The translations under genes were made by a program, and so were the position numbers. From contig JAFKAC010000062.1 of NCBI GenBank assembly GCA_025766275.1, positions 282,527 to 346,526 on the forward strand: a DNA stretch of 64,000 bases, read 5' to 3'. This DNA comes from Lactarius indigo. Lineage: Eukaryota > Basidiomycota > Agaricomycetes > Russulales > Russulaceae. This document shows, one piece after another, positions 34,317 to 46,233 of the stretch; positions within the stretch are counted from its first letter, which is position 1, and every line of letters begins with the position of its first letter. A model generated the notes under the pieces. It saw only the letters and a program-made list of their open reading frames with translations, ran no database searches and was not told the origin of the DNA.

Positions 34317-37300
34317 TTTGGCCGCTAGTTTTGCGGTTGGCTGGTGTGTGCGTAAGTGGCGTCCTTCGAGCCACACGAGGTCTCCTTCTTTGAACTTGGG
34401 CGTATCTTTGTGTTTGACCCATGACTTTTGCGCCCGGAGCATGCAGGAGAAGGCGCGCTGTCGCGCTTGCTTGAATTGGTCTAGTCTTAATGATACTTGT
34501 GGGATAGGGGAAGGCCTATCGACCCAATCAGCGCGAGGATTGAACCCAGATAAGAGGAAGAAGGGAGACTCCCGCATGGTTTCGTTAGGCCAATTGTTGT
34601 GCGTGAATTCTGCCATGGGCAGATAGCGGACCCAATCGTCTTGCCGCTCATTAACCCAGAAGCGGAGATATTGCTCCAGCCACTGATTTGTTCGTTCCGA
34701 TTGGCCGTCAGTTCTGGGGTGATAAGCAGTTGAGATGTTTTGGCTGATGCCAAGGATTTTACATATCTCCCGCATGAACTTTGATGCGAAGCGAGGATCT
34801 CGGTCGCTGATAACGCGCAAAGGGAGTCCGAATCGTGGGAAGACATGAGAGACGTACAGGGCAGCCGTTCCTTCGGCTGTTATCTCTTCGTTACAAGGGA
34901 TGAAGATAGCGGCTTTGGTGCAATCATGGTCTGTCACCGTAAGAATGGAATCGTAACCGCGAGAGACAGGGAGTTTGGTAATGAAGTCTACTGCGATGGT
35001 CTCGAATGGCAAGGCTTCCGGTTTAGGATAGATGGGTTGTAGAGGCGCTCTGATTGGTCGGAGGTTGACTTTGTGTCGCTGACATTCCGCACAACCTTTG
35101 ACATAATCCGCGACGTCGTTCTTCATCTGCGGCCACCAGTAATGTCGCTCAGTAAGTTGAAGAGTTCACTTGATACCGGGATGGCCATAGACTGGGGAGT
35201 CATGATGAGCCGCGATAATAGTACGTTTGTCATGGATGCCACCAGTGACTACTCTGCGTCCGTCTTTATACCATGTTCCTTCGATGTCTTTTAGCTTATG
35301 AGCGTCAACCCAGGGTTTCAACTTAGCTATATCTTGTTCGTAAATGGGGTGTTCTGGCGTCATCTCCACAGGTAGGATTTCGGGTCTCCAGTGAGGGTGT
35401 CGCGGTTCTTCTAGTGTAGTAGCACGCGCGAAGACGCTTTCTGGTAGTACTGTTATGCCTTCATTGTCGTTTTCTCCTTGATCGTAATCTGGTCTTCGGG
35501 ATAGTGCATCGGCGCGTCCATTGGAGGTGCCTTTGATGTGGTGAATTTCGAAGTCGTATTCCGAGAGTTCGAGTACTTCCCTGGCTACCCGCCTACTAAT
35601 CTTTTGTGGCGATTTCCAGTATTGTAAGTTAAGGTGATCGGAGAATACTTTGATCTTGTGAGGGGAGCCCGCTAGGAGGGGTCTCCAATGACGAAAGGCT
35701 TTGACAATTGCCAGGAGTTCGAGGTCGTAGATGTCGTAATTTCGTTCGGCTTCATTGAGGGTGGACGAGTAATAGCCGATAGGGTGTCGTTTGCCATCTA
35801 TTTTGCGTTGAAGAAGGACTGCTCCTGTGGCGAAACCCGATGCATCGACTTCTAGCTCGAATTGTTGCGTGAGATCTGGATGCGCTAAGACCGGTTCGCT
35901 AGTAACGAGGGTTTTGAGGTCTTGGAATGCTTTTTCTTCCTCTGCACCCCAGTGCCATTCGGTGTCTTTGCGCGTAAGTCTGTTCAATGGCCGTGCTTTG
36001 GTTGCGAATCCTCGTATAAAAGGTCGGTAAAAATTGCAGAATCCAAGAAAAGAGCGGACGTCCTTAACCTTCGTTGGCGTAGGCCAATCCTTGATACCCG
36101 AAATTTTGACAGGGTCCATGCGTGTCACCCCCTTTTCAAGGATTACCCCCAGGTAATCCATGCGTGGGGAGTGGAATAGGCATTTTTCGAGCTTGTAGTA
36201 CAAATCATGCTCCGCGGATACGCGGAGCACGTCTTTGACGGCTTCGATATGGTCCTGTAGCGAATGGTTAAGTCCTGTGGCGATACCGATATCGTCCATG
36301 TAGACGCGAATAACTGTGCCGCGTTTTTCGTGTTTTGCGATGATGTCCCTGAAGATGAAGTTCATCATAGTCTGGAACGTTGCCGGGGAGTTGGTTAAGC
36401 CGAAAAACATCACCGTGGGTTCGAATAGGCCATAACGTGTCTTGAATGCCACCTTTTCTTCATCTCCCTCTTTAATGCGTACATTGTTATACCCCCATCT
36501 AACGTCGAGCTTGGTGTAGATGTGGGCATTGCTGAGGTCGGTGATGAGGTCGGAAATAAGGGGAAGAGGGTATTGATTGCGAATAGTAACGGCGTTGATT
36601 TTTCGGTAGTCTTGGACGGGTCGTAGTTTCCCATCCTTTTTCTTAATGAAGAAAAAGGATGACGCGTAAGGGGATTTAGAGGGTCTTATATAACCCTTCT
36701 TGAGTTGCTCGTCGATCCACTCGCGCAGTTTCTTGTCTTCTTCTTGTGTCATGGGGTATATTTTGCAGTCAATTGCGTCGGCTGTTCCTGGTTTGAATTC
36801 GATGGCGTGATCCCAGGGCCTGCTGGGTGGGAACCTGTCCGATGCCTCTTCACTGAAGAGGCGTTCAAATTCGCGGTATTCAGAGGGCAACTCAGCTTTC
36901 GTAACGTATTGTTGAGCGGCTATGGCGAGATCAGTGGCAGTGGCTCTGATTCGGCATCCCTCTTCAAATTGTTGTCGTTGTTCGTCGGTGATAACGCAAT
37001 AGTGTACGATTTCGTAATCGTCGTTTTGAACGGTGGTTGCTGCTACTACCGATGTTGTTTTGATGTAGGGGTTGGTTGATCGAATAATGATGGGGAGCAT
37101 ATCTTCGTGTATGGCTGCTTGCGACCATTTGATATGTGGGTCGTAAATGGCGAGCCAGGGATAGCCTAGCACGATATCCTCATTTCCGATATCTGTGATA
37201 AGGAAACGAATCTCCTTATGGATGCCTTTAGTTTGGACATCAACGTCGGTATAGTGGGTGATACGCCCCGATTTATTTTCTGTATTGTCGATATTCCATA

Positions 37301-37541
37301 TTTTCTTTGGGATGTCGAGTAGCTTGGTCCCAAGTCCCATCCTTTTTGCGAATGATGGTTTCATGAAGCAGTGGGTTGCTCCTGAGTCCACTAATGCGCG
37401 TATGTCGGCCATTGCGTAACTGGTGCGAATCGATACTGGAACTCTCATAGAACGATAGCGAGTCATGATTACACTGTTACAATTAACTGCCCTCACCCAG
37501 GCCGATGGGTTCAGGCGTCCTGAAAACCCTCCTTTTTCCAC
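34317..37541 (-). pseudogene. A3 pol: protease-RT-RNase H-integrase with one internal stop
   Basis: One long frame (37541-35166) carries protease ALVDSGATHCFM, RT with VYMDDIGIAT, and RNase H (ELEVDASGFATGAVLLQRK, YDLELLAIVKAF). It ends at a TGA (35166-35168) just after GHPGIK, inside the integrase zinc-binding region, where CGA for Arg would fit. Integrase then continues with ERHYWWPQMKNDV, GCAECQRHK, VDFITKLPVSRGYDS, VISDRDPRF and DGQSERTNQ, giving the DDE residues, to the TGA at 34314. Apart from the stops the protein is well preserved. Confidence 0.92.
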
Positions 37542-37545
37542 AACT
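37505..37545 (-). promoter_or_regulatory. gag-pol -1 frameshift site of A3 (GGGTTTT)
   Basis: On the minus strand the gag frame reads GAG GGT TTT CAG GAC GCC TGA. The heptamer G GGT TTT has the X XXY YYZ form, and pol is open in the -1 frame across a 31-base overlap. The same heptamer occurs at the gag end of A1 and B4. Confidence 0.65.
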
Positions 37546-39504
37546 GTTGGAGGATTATGTCCTTTACATCGTCGGATTCTCCAGCCACTCCATTGAGCCA
37601 GTCACTGGCACGCTGTTGAGGGGGTACTTCTTGGACCGCCCTAGTAGCGACTTCTGGTTCTTGTTGGTGATAGTCGGTGTCGATGTACCGACTGGTTGAT
37701 GCTTGGGATTGATATCCCCCTCGTGGTTGTCTACAATCGCGGGCCATATGTCCGTCCTTCCCACAGTTATAACACGTGACTGGCCTTTGGTTATTATGCC
37801 CTCCTCCTTTCTGTAAAAATCCTCCTTGTGGTCGGTATGGGGGACGAGGGGCGAGTATGTCCTCGGCCCCTGCAAGTCGCCCTCGAATTCGGTCCGCAGA
37901 AGTGTCCATGGCGTTTGGATCTCTTAAATTTCGTGGCTGCCATGAACTTCTTGGTGGTCCCTGCCACTGTCGTTGTTGTCGTTGCCTTCCTTGTCCTTGC
38001 CCTTGCCCAGGGGAAACCCCTTTGTTCAACACCGCTTTAAGGTGAAGATACTGTTGTTGACGAGTGGTAGCCACTTCTTTCTACTCGCGGTAGTTATGGG
38101 GATTGTCAAGGGTGTAGACTTTTTCGTATAGGTCTTTTGGTAATCCGCTCGCAAATAAGTCTAGCATCTGCGGATCATCGAGTCGATACTGAGCGCGGCG
38201 TATCAGTTGTTCGAATTGGGTGCAATACTCATCTAGATTGCCTCCAATCATCTTGATTCCTTTCTTAAGCTCGTATTGAGCTTGCTCCTGTTCCATTGTG
38301 TTGCGGAAGCGCTGCATAAAGCTGCGCGTGACTTCGTTCCATAGTCCTTCACTAGTTTGGGGTATGCCAGCTTGTATTTGGCCGTTAAGCCAAGTAAGCA
38401 TTGCTAATACCCATTCGCTGACGTTGACGCCTTTGATGTAAGATAGGAAAAGTAGGGCTCGTCGATAGGGTGTGGCCATTATGCCTTCGTCCGCGTTCAT
38501 GCCCCAGTAGACATGCCATTGAGTGAGAAACGCTTCAACTTTGGCGTGCTCTCCGTCGAATACTGTTGGTGCTTCACCAGCTAACTTGTTACTTGGAGGG
38601 GGAGCAATAAGACCTGCACCTGGTAGTCCTCCTCCCGGTGGTCCTCCTCCTGGTGGTCCTCCTGGGAATCCTCCAGGGAATCCTTCGAACCCCGGCCCTC
38701 TTGACGGGGGTCCTCCTCCTCCTCCACCGGGTAGATTACCGGGGGGTCCACCTCCTCCACTGGGGGGGTCGGCTATGTCAGGTCCGATGGCTCGATGGAT
38801 TGCTACATCGTCTTCAGTCATTCGATGACCAGTATATGGGTTAATAGGAGCTAGGTTAGCTCGCGATTCTTCGGCAATGCGTCTTTGTTCTTCTAAGGCG
38901 ATCTGATCCCTTGCTTCACTAGTGAGGTATACCTCTTCTTGAGTAATGGTGGCTGTCGCCATTGCGACTGCTGGGCTGCGAATGTGGATTACTTCTGGGT
39001 CGGGTTGATGAATAGTTAACGACTCAGTTCATTGTATAATGTGATCGCCAATAGCCCCTAGGCTTGTTTCTTCGGCTGGCGTTGTTCCTCGACTCGGTGA
39101 TTGTTGACTATCGGAGGCTTCTTCTCCGCTGATTCCTTCGTCGGTATGTTCTTGTGCTTGTCCGTCAATAGGACCGTAGTCTGCGTGGCTATTAAGCTCT
39201 CGCGCGTCGATATCGCAGTTATAGTTTCTTCCTGCTGGTCGTACAATGTCCCAGCGGTGATCTATAGGGTTCCAAGTAACCTCGACCCAACAGAGATGTT
39301 CGAAGTTAAACTCAACGGGTCGGAAACGGTTAGGACCGTTGAATTCTACGAAATATCCGGTATCTTCTCCTCTTTCTCTCCACTGAGCTGCTCCTAAGAA
39401 TCTTGTTGGTACGTTGCGATCTCCTCGTCGTTCAATATGATAGGGACGGAAAGACGTCCACTGGTCTCTGGTTGAGTACGCCACGATGAGGATCTTGGTC
39501 TTAA
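37511..39504 (-). pseudogene. A3 gag with two nonsense codons
   Basis: Three in-frame blocks on the minus strand: 39504-39029 (RDQWTSFRPYHIERRGD, ending at a TGA at 39029-39031), 38962-38081 (start MATATITQEEV; Gly/Pro-rich linker near 38,620-38,780; core FLTQWHVYWGMNADEG; ending at a TAG at 38081-38083 where A1 has TGG, Trp), and 38074-37511. The last block holds the zinc knuckle CYNCGKDGHMARDC (C-x2-C-x4-H-x4-C) and ends QLWKKEGFQDA. Gag would package the RNA into virus-like particles. Confidence 0.9.
39492..39502 (-). promoter_or_regulatory. Putative self-primer binding site of A3
   Basis: The minus strand reads AAGACCAAGAT, exactly complementary to ATCTTGGTCTT of the 5' LTR (39737-39747). 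Confidence 0.65.
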
Positions 39505-40013
39505 TGTTACGCTCCACCGGCGTTAGTCCGACTTGGACTCGTGAAAGGCGTAATCGACTTAGCGGAAGTTTGGCGAATGGGGATCACGTGTCAACCCAAC
39601 GCGAGGTGAACAGGGGCACTCTGGCACACGCTGCACCTGAAAGATGAAGAAGTCGGTTCCTTGGTAAACCGAAGTGGAAGCACACTCTAGCCAGAGGCTG
39701 AGGCGGACAAAAGATGAGTCAAGTGGTGGATTGAAGAAGACCAAGATGGGGACTCTTGGTCTTCCAAGTCAACTACTTATACAGATACGCGCGGGCTTTA
39801 AAGCGCCGCTAGAACATTAAGTAACCAGTAGCGTAACTAGCTCGAACCCTAGTACAGCTATCCTAGGAATGAGTCATACATGAGTCACAATCACATGCGA
39901 ACTACTATGCTGACTGATGCGAAGTAAGAGTCCATGACTAATACTGATACCGGACCGTAGTCATAACCGGTCATGAGTCGTGTGTAATGAGTCTTTAAGT
40001 CCGTACCGTAACA
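39505..40013 (-). repeat. 5' LTR of A3, 509 bp
   Basis: TGTTACG...GTAACA ends; same length as the 3' copy and no difference seen by eye. Confidence 0.93.
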
Positions 40014-40043
40014 CCGCGTTTGACCATCATGGTCAAATGCGGG

Positions 40044-40373
40044 CCTCCAAAGTTGATCTGTATCAATAGAAGGGTGATATTTGTACTCGAAATATATGTT
40101 TTATTGTATTTCGAGTTGAATGGCATATTCAGGGTGCCAGTACGGTCCCGCGTTTGTCCATCATGCCTAAACGCGGGACATTATTACATGGTCCCCATAT
40201 ATACATATTGAATAAATAAATGAGGGGCCATAACTTGACCCGCGTTTAGACACAATGGACAAACGCGGGATCGTATGGGCACCCTGAACATGCCATTCAA
40301 CTCGAAATACAATAAAACATATATTTCGAGTACAAATATCACCCTTCTATTGATACAGATCAACTTCGGAGGC
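40044..40373. repeat. Foldback element with arms of about 95 bp
   Basis: The arm at 40044-40138 (CCTCCAAAGTTGATCTGTAT... to ...CAGGGTGCC) is repeated inverted at about 40278-40373. Between them sit two palindromes of the satellite type (CCCGCGTTTGTCCAT... and CCCGCGTTTAGACAC...). No coding capacity; resembles a MITE grown on, or within, the satellite. Confidence 0.75.
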
Positions 40374-40382
40374 TCATGTTTA

Positions 40383-40991
40383 TCAGTGAAATTGATTGAT
40401 TGATTGATTGATTATAGATTGGTGTTAGATTGTGTCTTTGTCTCTTACCAGTGAAATATTTGCTTTGTGGAGTTGGGGGTTTATATTGTTAGGTAAGGTG
40501 AAAAGGTGTGATGTGATGTTGACAGCCTTTATAACTTGCGAGGCAGGTAGTAATATTATAGTCTGTATTTTGTCATGGAATCATATCTGTGAGATGTGCA
40601 TAAGGAGGCTTCCATTATCTGTGACCCATCTGTAATATACCAATGGCAAGCACAATGTGCTGCTCTGTATGCTGGAGAGCGAGCAGCACGAGCAATCCAT
40701 GCTATACAGAGCAGCACATTGTGCTTGCCATTGGTATATTACAGATGGGTCACAGATAATGGAAGCCTCCTTATGCACATCTCACAGATATGATTCCATG
40801 ACAAAATACAGACTATAATATTACTACCTGCCTCGCAAGTTATAAAGGCTGTCAACATCACATCACACCTTTTCACCTTACCTAACAATATAAACCCCCA
40901 ACTCCACAAAGCAAATATTTCACTGGTAAGAGACAAAGACACAATCTAACACCAATCTATAATCAATCAATCAATCAATCAATTTCACTGA
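40383..40991. repeat. 609-bp near-perfect palindrome (288-bp arms, 33-nt loop)
   Basis: Arms 40383-40670 and 40704-40991 are reverse complements with no mismatch that I can find. The centre of symmetry is at 40687. The arms start with TCAGTGAAATT and five GATT units. Identical open frames appear on opposite strands (40432-40635 and 40942-40739). No target duplication is recognised. Confidence 0.88.
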
Positions 40992-42283
40992 AGGAGGTCA
41001 GATAACAAGACCAGATGTAACCACAATGTGCAATTGACCAATTTCAACTGAGGTAACTCTGTATATGCATCCAACTCAGACCAAGTTCTTAGATGAAACT
41101 TGATGAACAGCACAGATGAACAGCATATTCACAGTAAACTGAACACTGTGGTGAGATAAGCTGAGAAGCTAGAAAGCAGCAGAGGGGATCTTGCAAGTTG
41201 TACAGATCAAAATATGTAATCTAGGAAGTCCAATTAATCTTATCTACAGCAGTCCATATCTGTATGTCCATTTAGACCCACTAAGTGAACACAGGCTACT
41301 TATCAACAAACCTTTGTAGCCTGGGTCTGTCTCTCCTTCAACATGCTTCCTGTTATTACACTTCTCACACAACCTTGCTTCTGCCTGTCAATAAGCCACA
41401 GTGTTAGCATGTGGCCACAATGCTAAGCAATTGACATAGGTCACAACACTGAGATGGCAGCTTGGCCACATGGATGAGCTATGTGGCCTTGCCTCTACAA
41501 ATACACAAATGCAACTGTGATTCCATTCAACTGAGAAGTGTTAGAACCTTATATCTAGTTATAGTAAATATATATTGTGATCTCACTTTTGTGTATTTAA
41601 GCCAGCAAGTTATGCTATCGAATAACCAGTTCTGAGAACACTATAGTAGTTATATCGTAAATACATTGCCTCATAATAATAGGTAAGCTAAGTAGTACAC
41701 TACTGCCCTATGCCTGCTCAACAAGTCACCCTTATTTGATTTAGAGGATATGTGGTACCTGAGTCAATTCTTAGAGGAAAACCTGGGCCTGGTTTAACAT
41801 CCTGACAATGTAGTGTACTTGGTATTGTTATATGACTCTGGGAACTGCCTAAACCCCCAAACATTTGCAGTGCTGCCTGACCAGGGGATTGAACCATGGA
41901 CATCCAGGATTGGACCCTTCCTTACAGTATGAGGATCAGAGATACCATCCTTCTTATTGAAGATGCTGTAGGATAAAAAACCCCAGGTGCTGTCTCAGTG
42001 AAAGAAGGTTGTTTTAGTGAGTTGAAGCATGGGAGAAAAAAAATAAAACATCAACATGTTTGGCTTTCATTAATAATGTGGCATAGGCAAGTTGAGATGT
42101 AACTTGTCATCCTTGTTGTGCCCACCTTGTGTTTTTTCAGTGCCCACCTCTCTGCAATATATGGCTTTCTCCACCCTCAACTTCTTGACCCTTTCTTCTT
42201 CCCCATCAACATTACTGCCTATGCCTACTATGTTATGCCCTAGCAGGTGTTTCAGTACAGACTCTGACTCACATTTGGATGAC
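40992..42283. other. Unassigned AT-rich sequence
   Basis: No gene recognised. Near 42,231 the string GTTATGCCCTAGCAGG matches the end of the family C LTR (compare 43120), a possible fragment. Confidence 0.35.
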
Positions 42284-43118
42284 TCACGGCTGGTTATGAC
42301 TATGGCCCAATAGTCATATTAGTCATGGAATATTACATTGTATCAGTCAGCATGTAGTTTGCATGTGATTTGTGACTCATGTATGACTTGTTCCTAGGAT
42401 AGCTGTACTAGGGTTTGAGCTAGTTAAGTTATTGGTTACTTACATCTTAGCAGCACTTTAAAGCCTGCATGTACCTGTATAAGTAGTAGTCATGGAAGAC
42501 CAAGAGTCTCCATCTTGGTCTTCTTCAATCCACCCTTTGAATTGCCTTTCATCTGCCTTAGTCTCACACTAAGAGTGCCTCCACTTTGACTTGCCAAGGG
42601 TCAAGCCTCTTACCTCTTTTGCTGCAGTTGTGTGCTGTTAAGCCCCTCTTCAGCATGCATTGGATTGACACTGAGGTCCCCATTCACCTTACTCTGCTAA
42701 GTCATCTATGCTGTCATGAGTCCAAGTCGGACTAATGCCCATGGAGCATAACATTAAGACCAAGATCCTTCAAAGTGGTGTATTTGACAAGAGAACAGTG
42801 GATGTCCTTCTGTCCTTACTCCCTCAAATGATGAGGAGATTGTAACATACCTACACAATTCCTGGGAGCTGCTCAGTGGAGAGAACAAGGAGAAGACACC
42901 AGATACTTATGGAGTTTAACAGGCCTAACCATTTCCAACCTGTTGAGTTCAATTTTGATCACCTCTGTTGGACAGAAGTTACGTGGAACCCCATAGATCA
43001 CTACTGGGATATCATACAACCAGCTGGATGAAATTATAACTATGACATCAATGCTTGTGAGCTTAATAGTTGCACAGACTATAGTCCTATAGACGGACAA
43101 GCACAAGAACATACTGAC
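42284..43118 (+). mobile_element. Degenerate family A fragment: LTR plus start of gag
   Basis: LTR remnant about 42284-42753, with the paired AAGACCAAGA / ATCTTGGTCTT blocks near 42,500-42,530. Then come TTAAGACCAAGATCC and a decayed gag N-terminus to 43118 (DGQAQEHTD still readable), where a family C LTR cuts it. Confidence 0.82.
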
Positions 43119-43891
43119 TGTTATGCCCTAGCAGGGGTGTGGGTTCTGAAGGTTCTGAATCACACAAGTATCAAGCAAAGACATCTGTTGTCTCATTGCT
43201 ATGAAATACAAGTGGTGGGGTGTGGCACAGTGTGCAGCACTACTCTGTAATATAGGGCTCCTCACCTGAAGTGTGTAACACTTCTCTACACTTGATCTTG
43301 CTAGTGCACAGTGTTATGATCCAATGCTTTGGACCTCAGTCACAGTATGTTTCTACCTTGCCTTTCCCCTTTTGTACTATACCTTGTTACCAAAGGAGCT
43401 ACTGCTGCTAGTGGCGCTGTTTCCTTTGATCCAAATATCTCCTTGTTCTGTTTGGTCTCTTTGATATTGTGTGGACTTGTGTTCATGTTGTTTGGAACCT
43501 CATCCTATATAAACCTGGACCATAGACTGTAGGAACCCAGACTTGGCTTCATTTGCAATCTAGCAACCTTGCCTTCATACTTTGGTGTGACCTCGCTCTA
43601 TTCCCCTCTTCTTGTGCATCCCCTATCTCAGTCCTTAACCAGGACACTCCAAAGTCTTTTCAGTTGAACTATATCAATGCATCACACCTGTTATACTCTG
43701 TGCACTAGCAAGATCAAGTGTAGAGAAGTGTTAGACACTTCGGACAAGGAGTCCTACATTACAGAGTAGTGCTGCACCTTGTGCCACACTTTTGCCACTC
43801 GTATTTCATAGCAATAAGACAACAGACATCTTCACTTGATACTTGTGTGATTTAGAACCTCCAGAACCAACGCCCCTGCTAGGGCATAATA
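43119..43891. repeat. Family C LTRs: inverted 193-bp piece fused to a full plus-strand LTR
   Basis: 43312-43891 begins TGTTATGATCC and ends GGGCATAATA, matching the LTR at 58881-59408 in reverse. 43119-43311 is the reverse complement of its last 200 bases or so, so the two copies meet tail-to-head as an inverted pair. Confidence 0.78.
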
Positions 43892-43930
43892 GCTAAGGGC
43901 CCAGGCATGTGTAGAGATGGTAGATGGGGG

Positions 43931-44474
43931 TGTAACATCGTCACGACGTTAGCTCGACTGGAGCTCGTAAGAGGCGGTAACAACTTAGCGATAGTCACGA
44001 CACGACAACACGGAGGTCCGTGTTCTTGCTTTAGTGAATACGCGGAGGTACACCGGCAAGACTTGTTGACTTGTACTTCCGTTGGGCTTAGAATCTTAGA
44101 GGTGAAGACAAAATAGAACTTAGAGAGGCGAGATAGAGTAGGGATCAAGTGACGATTCAAGAAGACCAAGATGGCGTATCTTGGTCTTCCGCAGCAGTCT
44201 TAAATACATATCCAGCAGGCTTTCAAGTGCTGCTATGAGTCTCTGTAAGTAAAGCGTCCAACGTGTCGTGTAAGTAGCTCGAACCCTAATACTACTACTA
44301 CCAGTATTAGTGGCGTTGTCCTCAGTCAGCAATCCTGTCATATCTCCTATCGCACTACATCGTAAAGGCCTAAGGCCGCGAGTCTGTGACTAATCTACCT
44401 TACCGCCATAGTCACAACCGGTACAGTAAGGGTCCGTATTTGCGTTACAAGTCAGTCCGAGTCGAAACGTGACA
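43931..44474 (-). repeat. Solo LTR of family B, 544 bp, TSD GGGGG
   Basis: TGTAACATCG...CGTGACA, flanked by GGGGG at 43926-43930 and 44475-44479. It carries AAGACCAAGATGGCGTATCTTGGTCTT-type paired blocks near 44,160 and is about 35 bp longer than the B4 LTRs. Confidence 0.82.
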
Positions 44475-45130
44475 GGGGGGGAGGGACACTGGGAGAGGGA
44501 ACACTGCAGCAGATATTGGAGCCAGCTGTGACAGAGGGAGAAGGGGAGGACCAGGGGAGGGCACACATGGCAACTGAAAAAGAGGGAAGGATCTAGGAGG
44601 GAGATCCAGAGAGCTCCCTGGCTTAGCTGTAGCACACACTCAAGCATTTGCAGTGGCCAAGCGTGCATCTGGTCTTGCACGTTTGCTAGATAGTTCTCCA
44701 GCCCCATAGGGGTCCTCATCCTCATGGTTGCATTTACAATTGATCTTGCCAATAAGCTCAGCTGTTGCGCACACTGTCAACCTTACCGTGGTTCTTGTTG
44801 CCTCACTTGATGCCCATCCACTCTGCTATCTCTGTCCAGGAATGCTGATTCAGAGCAATTTACTCTTTTTCAGGGAGCTGGGGGTTGTTGCCAGTTGTGG
44901 AAGCTGAAAGAATCACCGCAGCAAGATGTGAGCAGATCAAACACAGCAACTTCACCATTTCTGAAATGGCCTTGGGCTTTGGTGTTTGTGTAAGTAGATC
45001 CTGAGACAACACAATGATCTCATTAGTGACAGAAATTAAAGATGCCACGTTCTGATCACATGCAACGCTTCTGCCTTCGGTAGTGTGTGACACCAATGCA
45101 ATCAGATTTGGCTGATTTGGCTGAGGGTTG
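44475..45130. other. Unassigned sequence between solo LTR and copia element
   Basis: No recognised feature; short frames only. Confidence 0.35.
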
Positions 45131-45679
45131 TGTTGATAAGTGACCCTTGTGCACTTAGCGGCTCATACGGACCAGACTTACAGATATGGACTGCTGTAGA
45201 TTAACTAGGACCGCTTTAGATTAGATTTGATCTGTACAATCTCAGACTCCTTTATCTATGACATCATATACAATGACATCATATGGACATATCCAGACTA
45301 TTCATTGTATTACATGTTCTTGTATCTTTCTTTGTTCTCCTTTAGCTCTATCCTTATTATGATGTCACTATGATATCACTTACTTCTGGACTCTCCTTGT
45401 TCTTTCTGTCCTTGTTCTCAGTTGTCCATTTGTAGAACAATAACTACCTTGTAGTACGTGACTTGTGTTACATCCCTTGTATAGTGTCACTCCCAGAAAG
45501 TGTATAAGTAGAGTACCATGTATGCTCCTGGTCCACATCAGTTCTCACTGTTTGTGTGCCAGACACCCTTTGCTTCACCTGCAAGATATCTCTGTCAACT
45601 GCTTCCCTGTGCTTTCATATCTCACCACAGTACTCCCTGTTCCACTGTGAGTATGATTCTCTAGCCATGCTGTTCATCA
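45131..45679 (+). repeat. 5' LTR of the copia element, 549 bp
   Basis: Same family as the solo LTR at 27971-28564. A TATAAG-type box lies near 45,503. Confidence 0.82.
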
Positions 45680-46233
45680 GGTTCTGGGCCCTGGTGCCCT
45701 AGCCACTCCACTTGGCTGGTCACTGTCTTCCTAGGAGGACACACCAGGCTAAGGTCTGTCTAGGGCCTTACCAGCCTTGCCCAAGGCAGAGAGCAGTGGG
45801 GCACCAGTCTCTGCTGAGGAACCTCCTGTACATGTACTGCCCAGTAGTCCTACTTTCACCCCTACTGTTTTCCTAGCCCCTTGGGAAAGGATTCAGTAAA
45901 GCCACTTGTGGCAATGAGGCAACCAACAGGCTGAGGAGGCTGAGGTAGACAGCCTTGGGCTCTGAAAGCATTCCCTTCACCTTCCCCCTGACGCAAACCA
46001 TTTGAGCTGTGTCCTAGACACATCCTGGCTGGCAGCTAGCTCATGGTATGGCAAAGGGATTCTCCCAACCTGGGCCTAGCCCATGTATCACTGGCACACT
46101 ATCAGGAGGCAGGACGTGTTAGCGTTCTGGCCTTACAGAATCACAGACAGGAGTGGTATCCCCCCTCTATCTTTGTCTTGCAACTATGAAGCACTGTCGC
46201 TGACTGCTCCTTGGCGATAGATAAATCATCCCA

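Larger units (their letters stand above)
32192..40013 (-). mobile_element. Full-length Ty3/gypsy chromovirus copy A3, TSD CCGCG
   Basis: Two 509-bp LTRs that look identical by eye flank a 6.8-kb interior read on the minus strand, and CCGCG is duplicated at 32187-32191 and 40014-40018. In order from the right: 5' LTR, self-primer site, gag, -1 overlap, protease-RT-RNase H-integrase-chromodomain-extension, purine tract (minus strand AAAAGGGGGTGA), 3' LTR. Four nonsense codons prevent expression of an intact polyprotein despite the very young LTRs. Confidence 0.95.

Noticed and set aside
40432..40942. Duplicate 65-67-residue open frames on opposite strands
   Set aside because: They are the same DNA seen twice in the arms of the palindrome, not genes.
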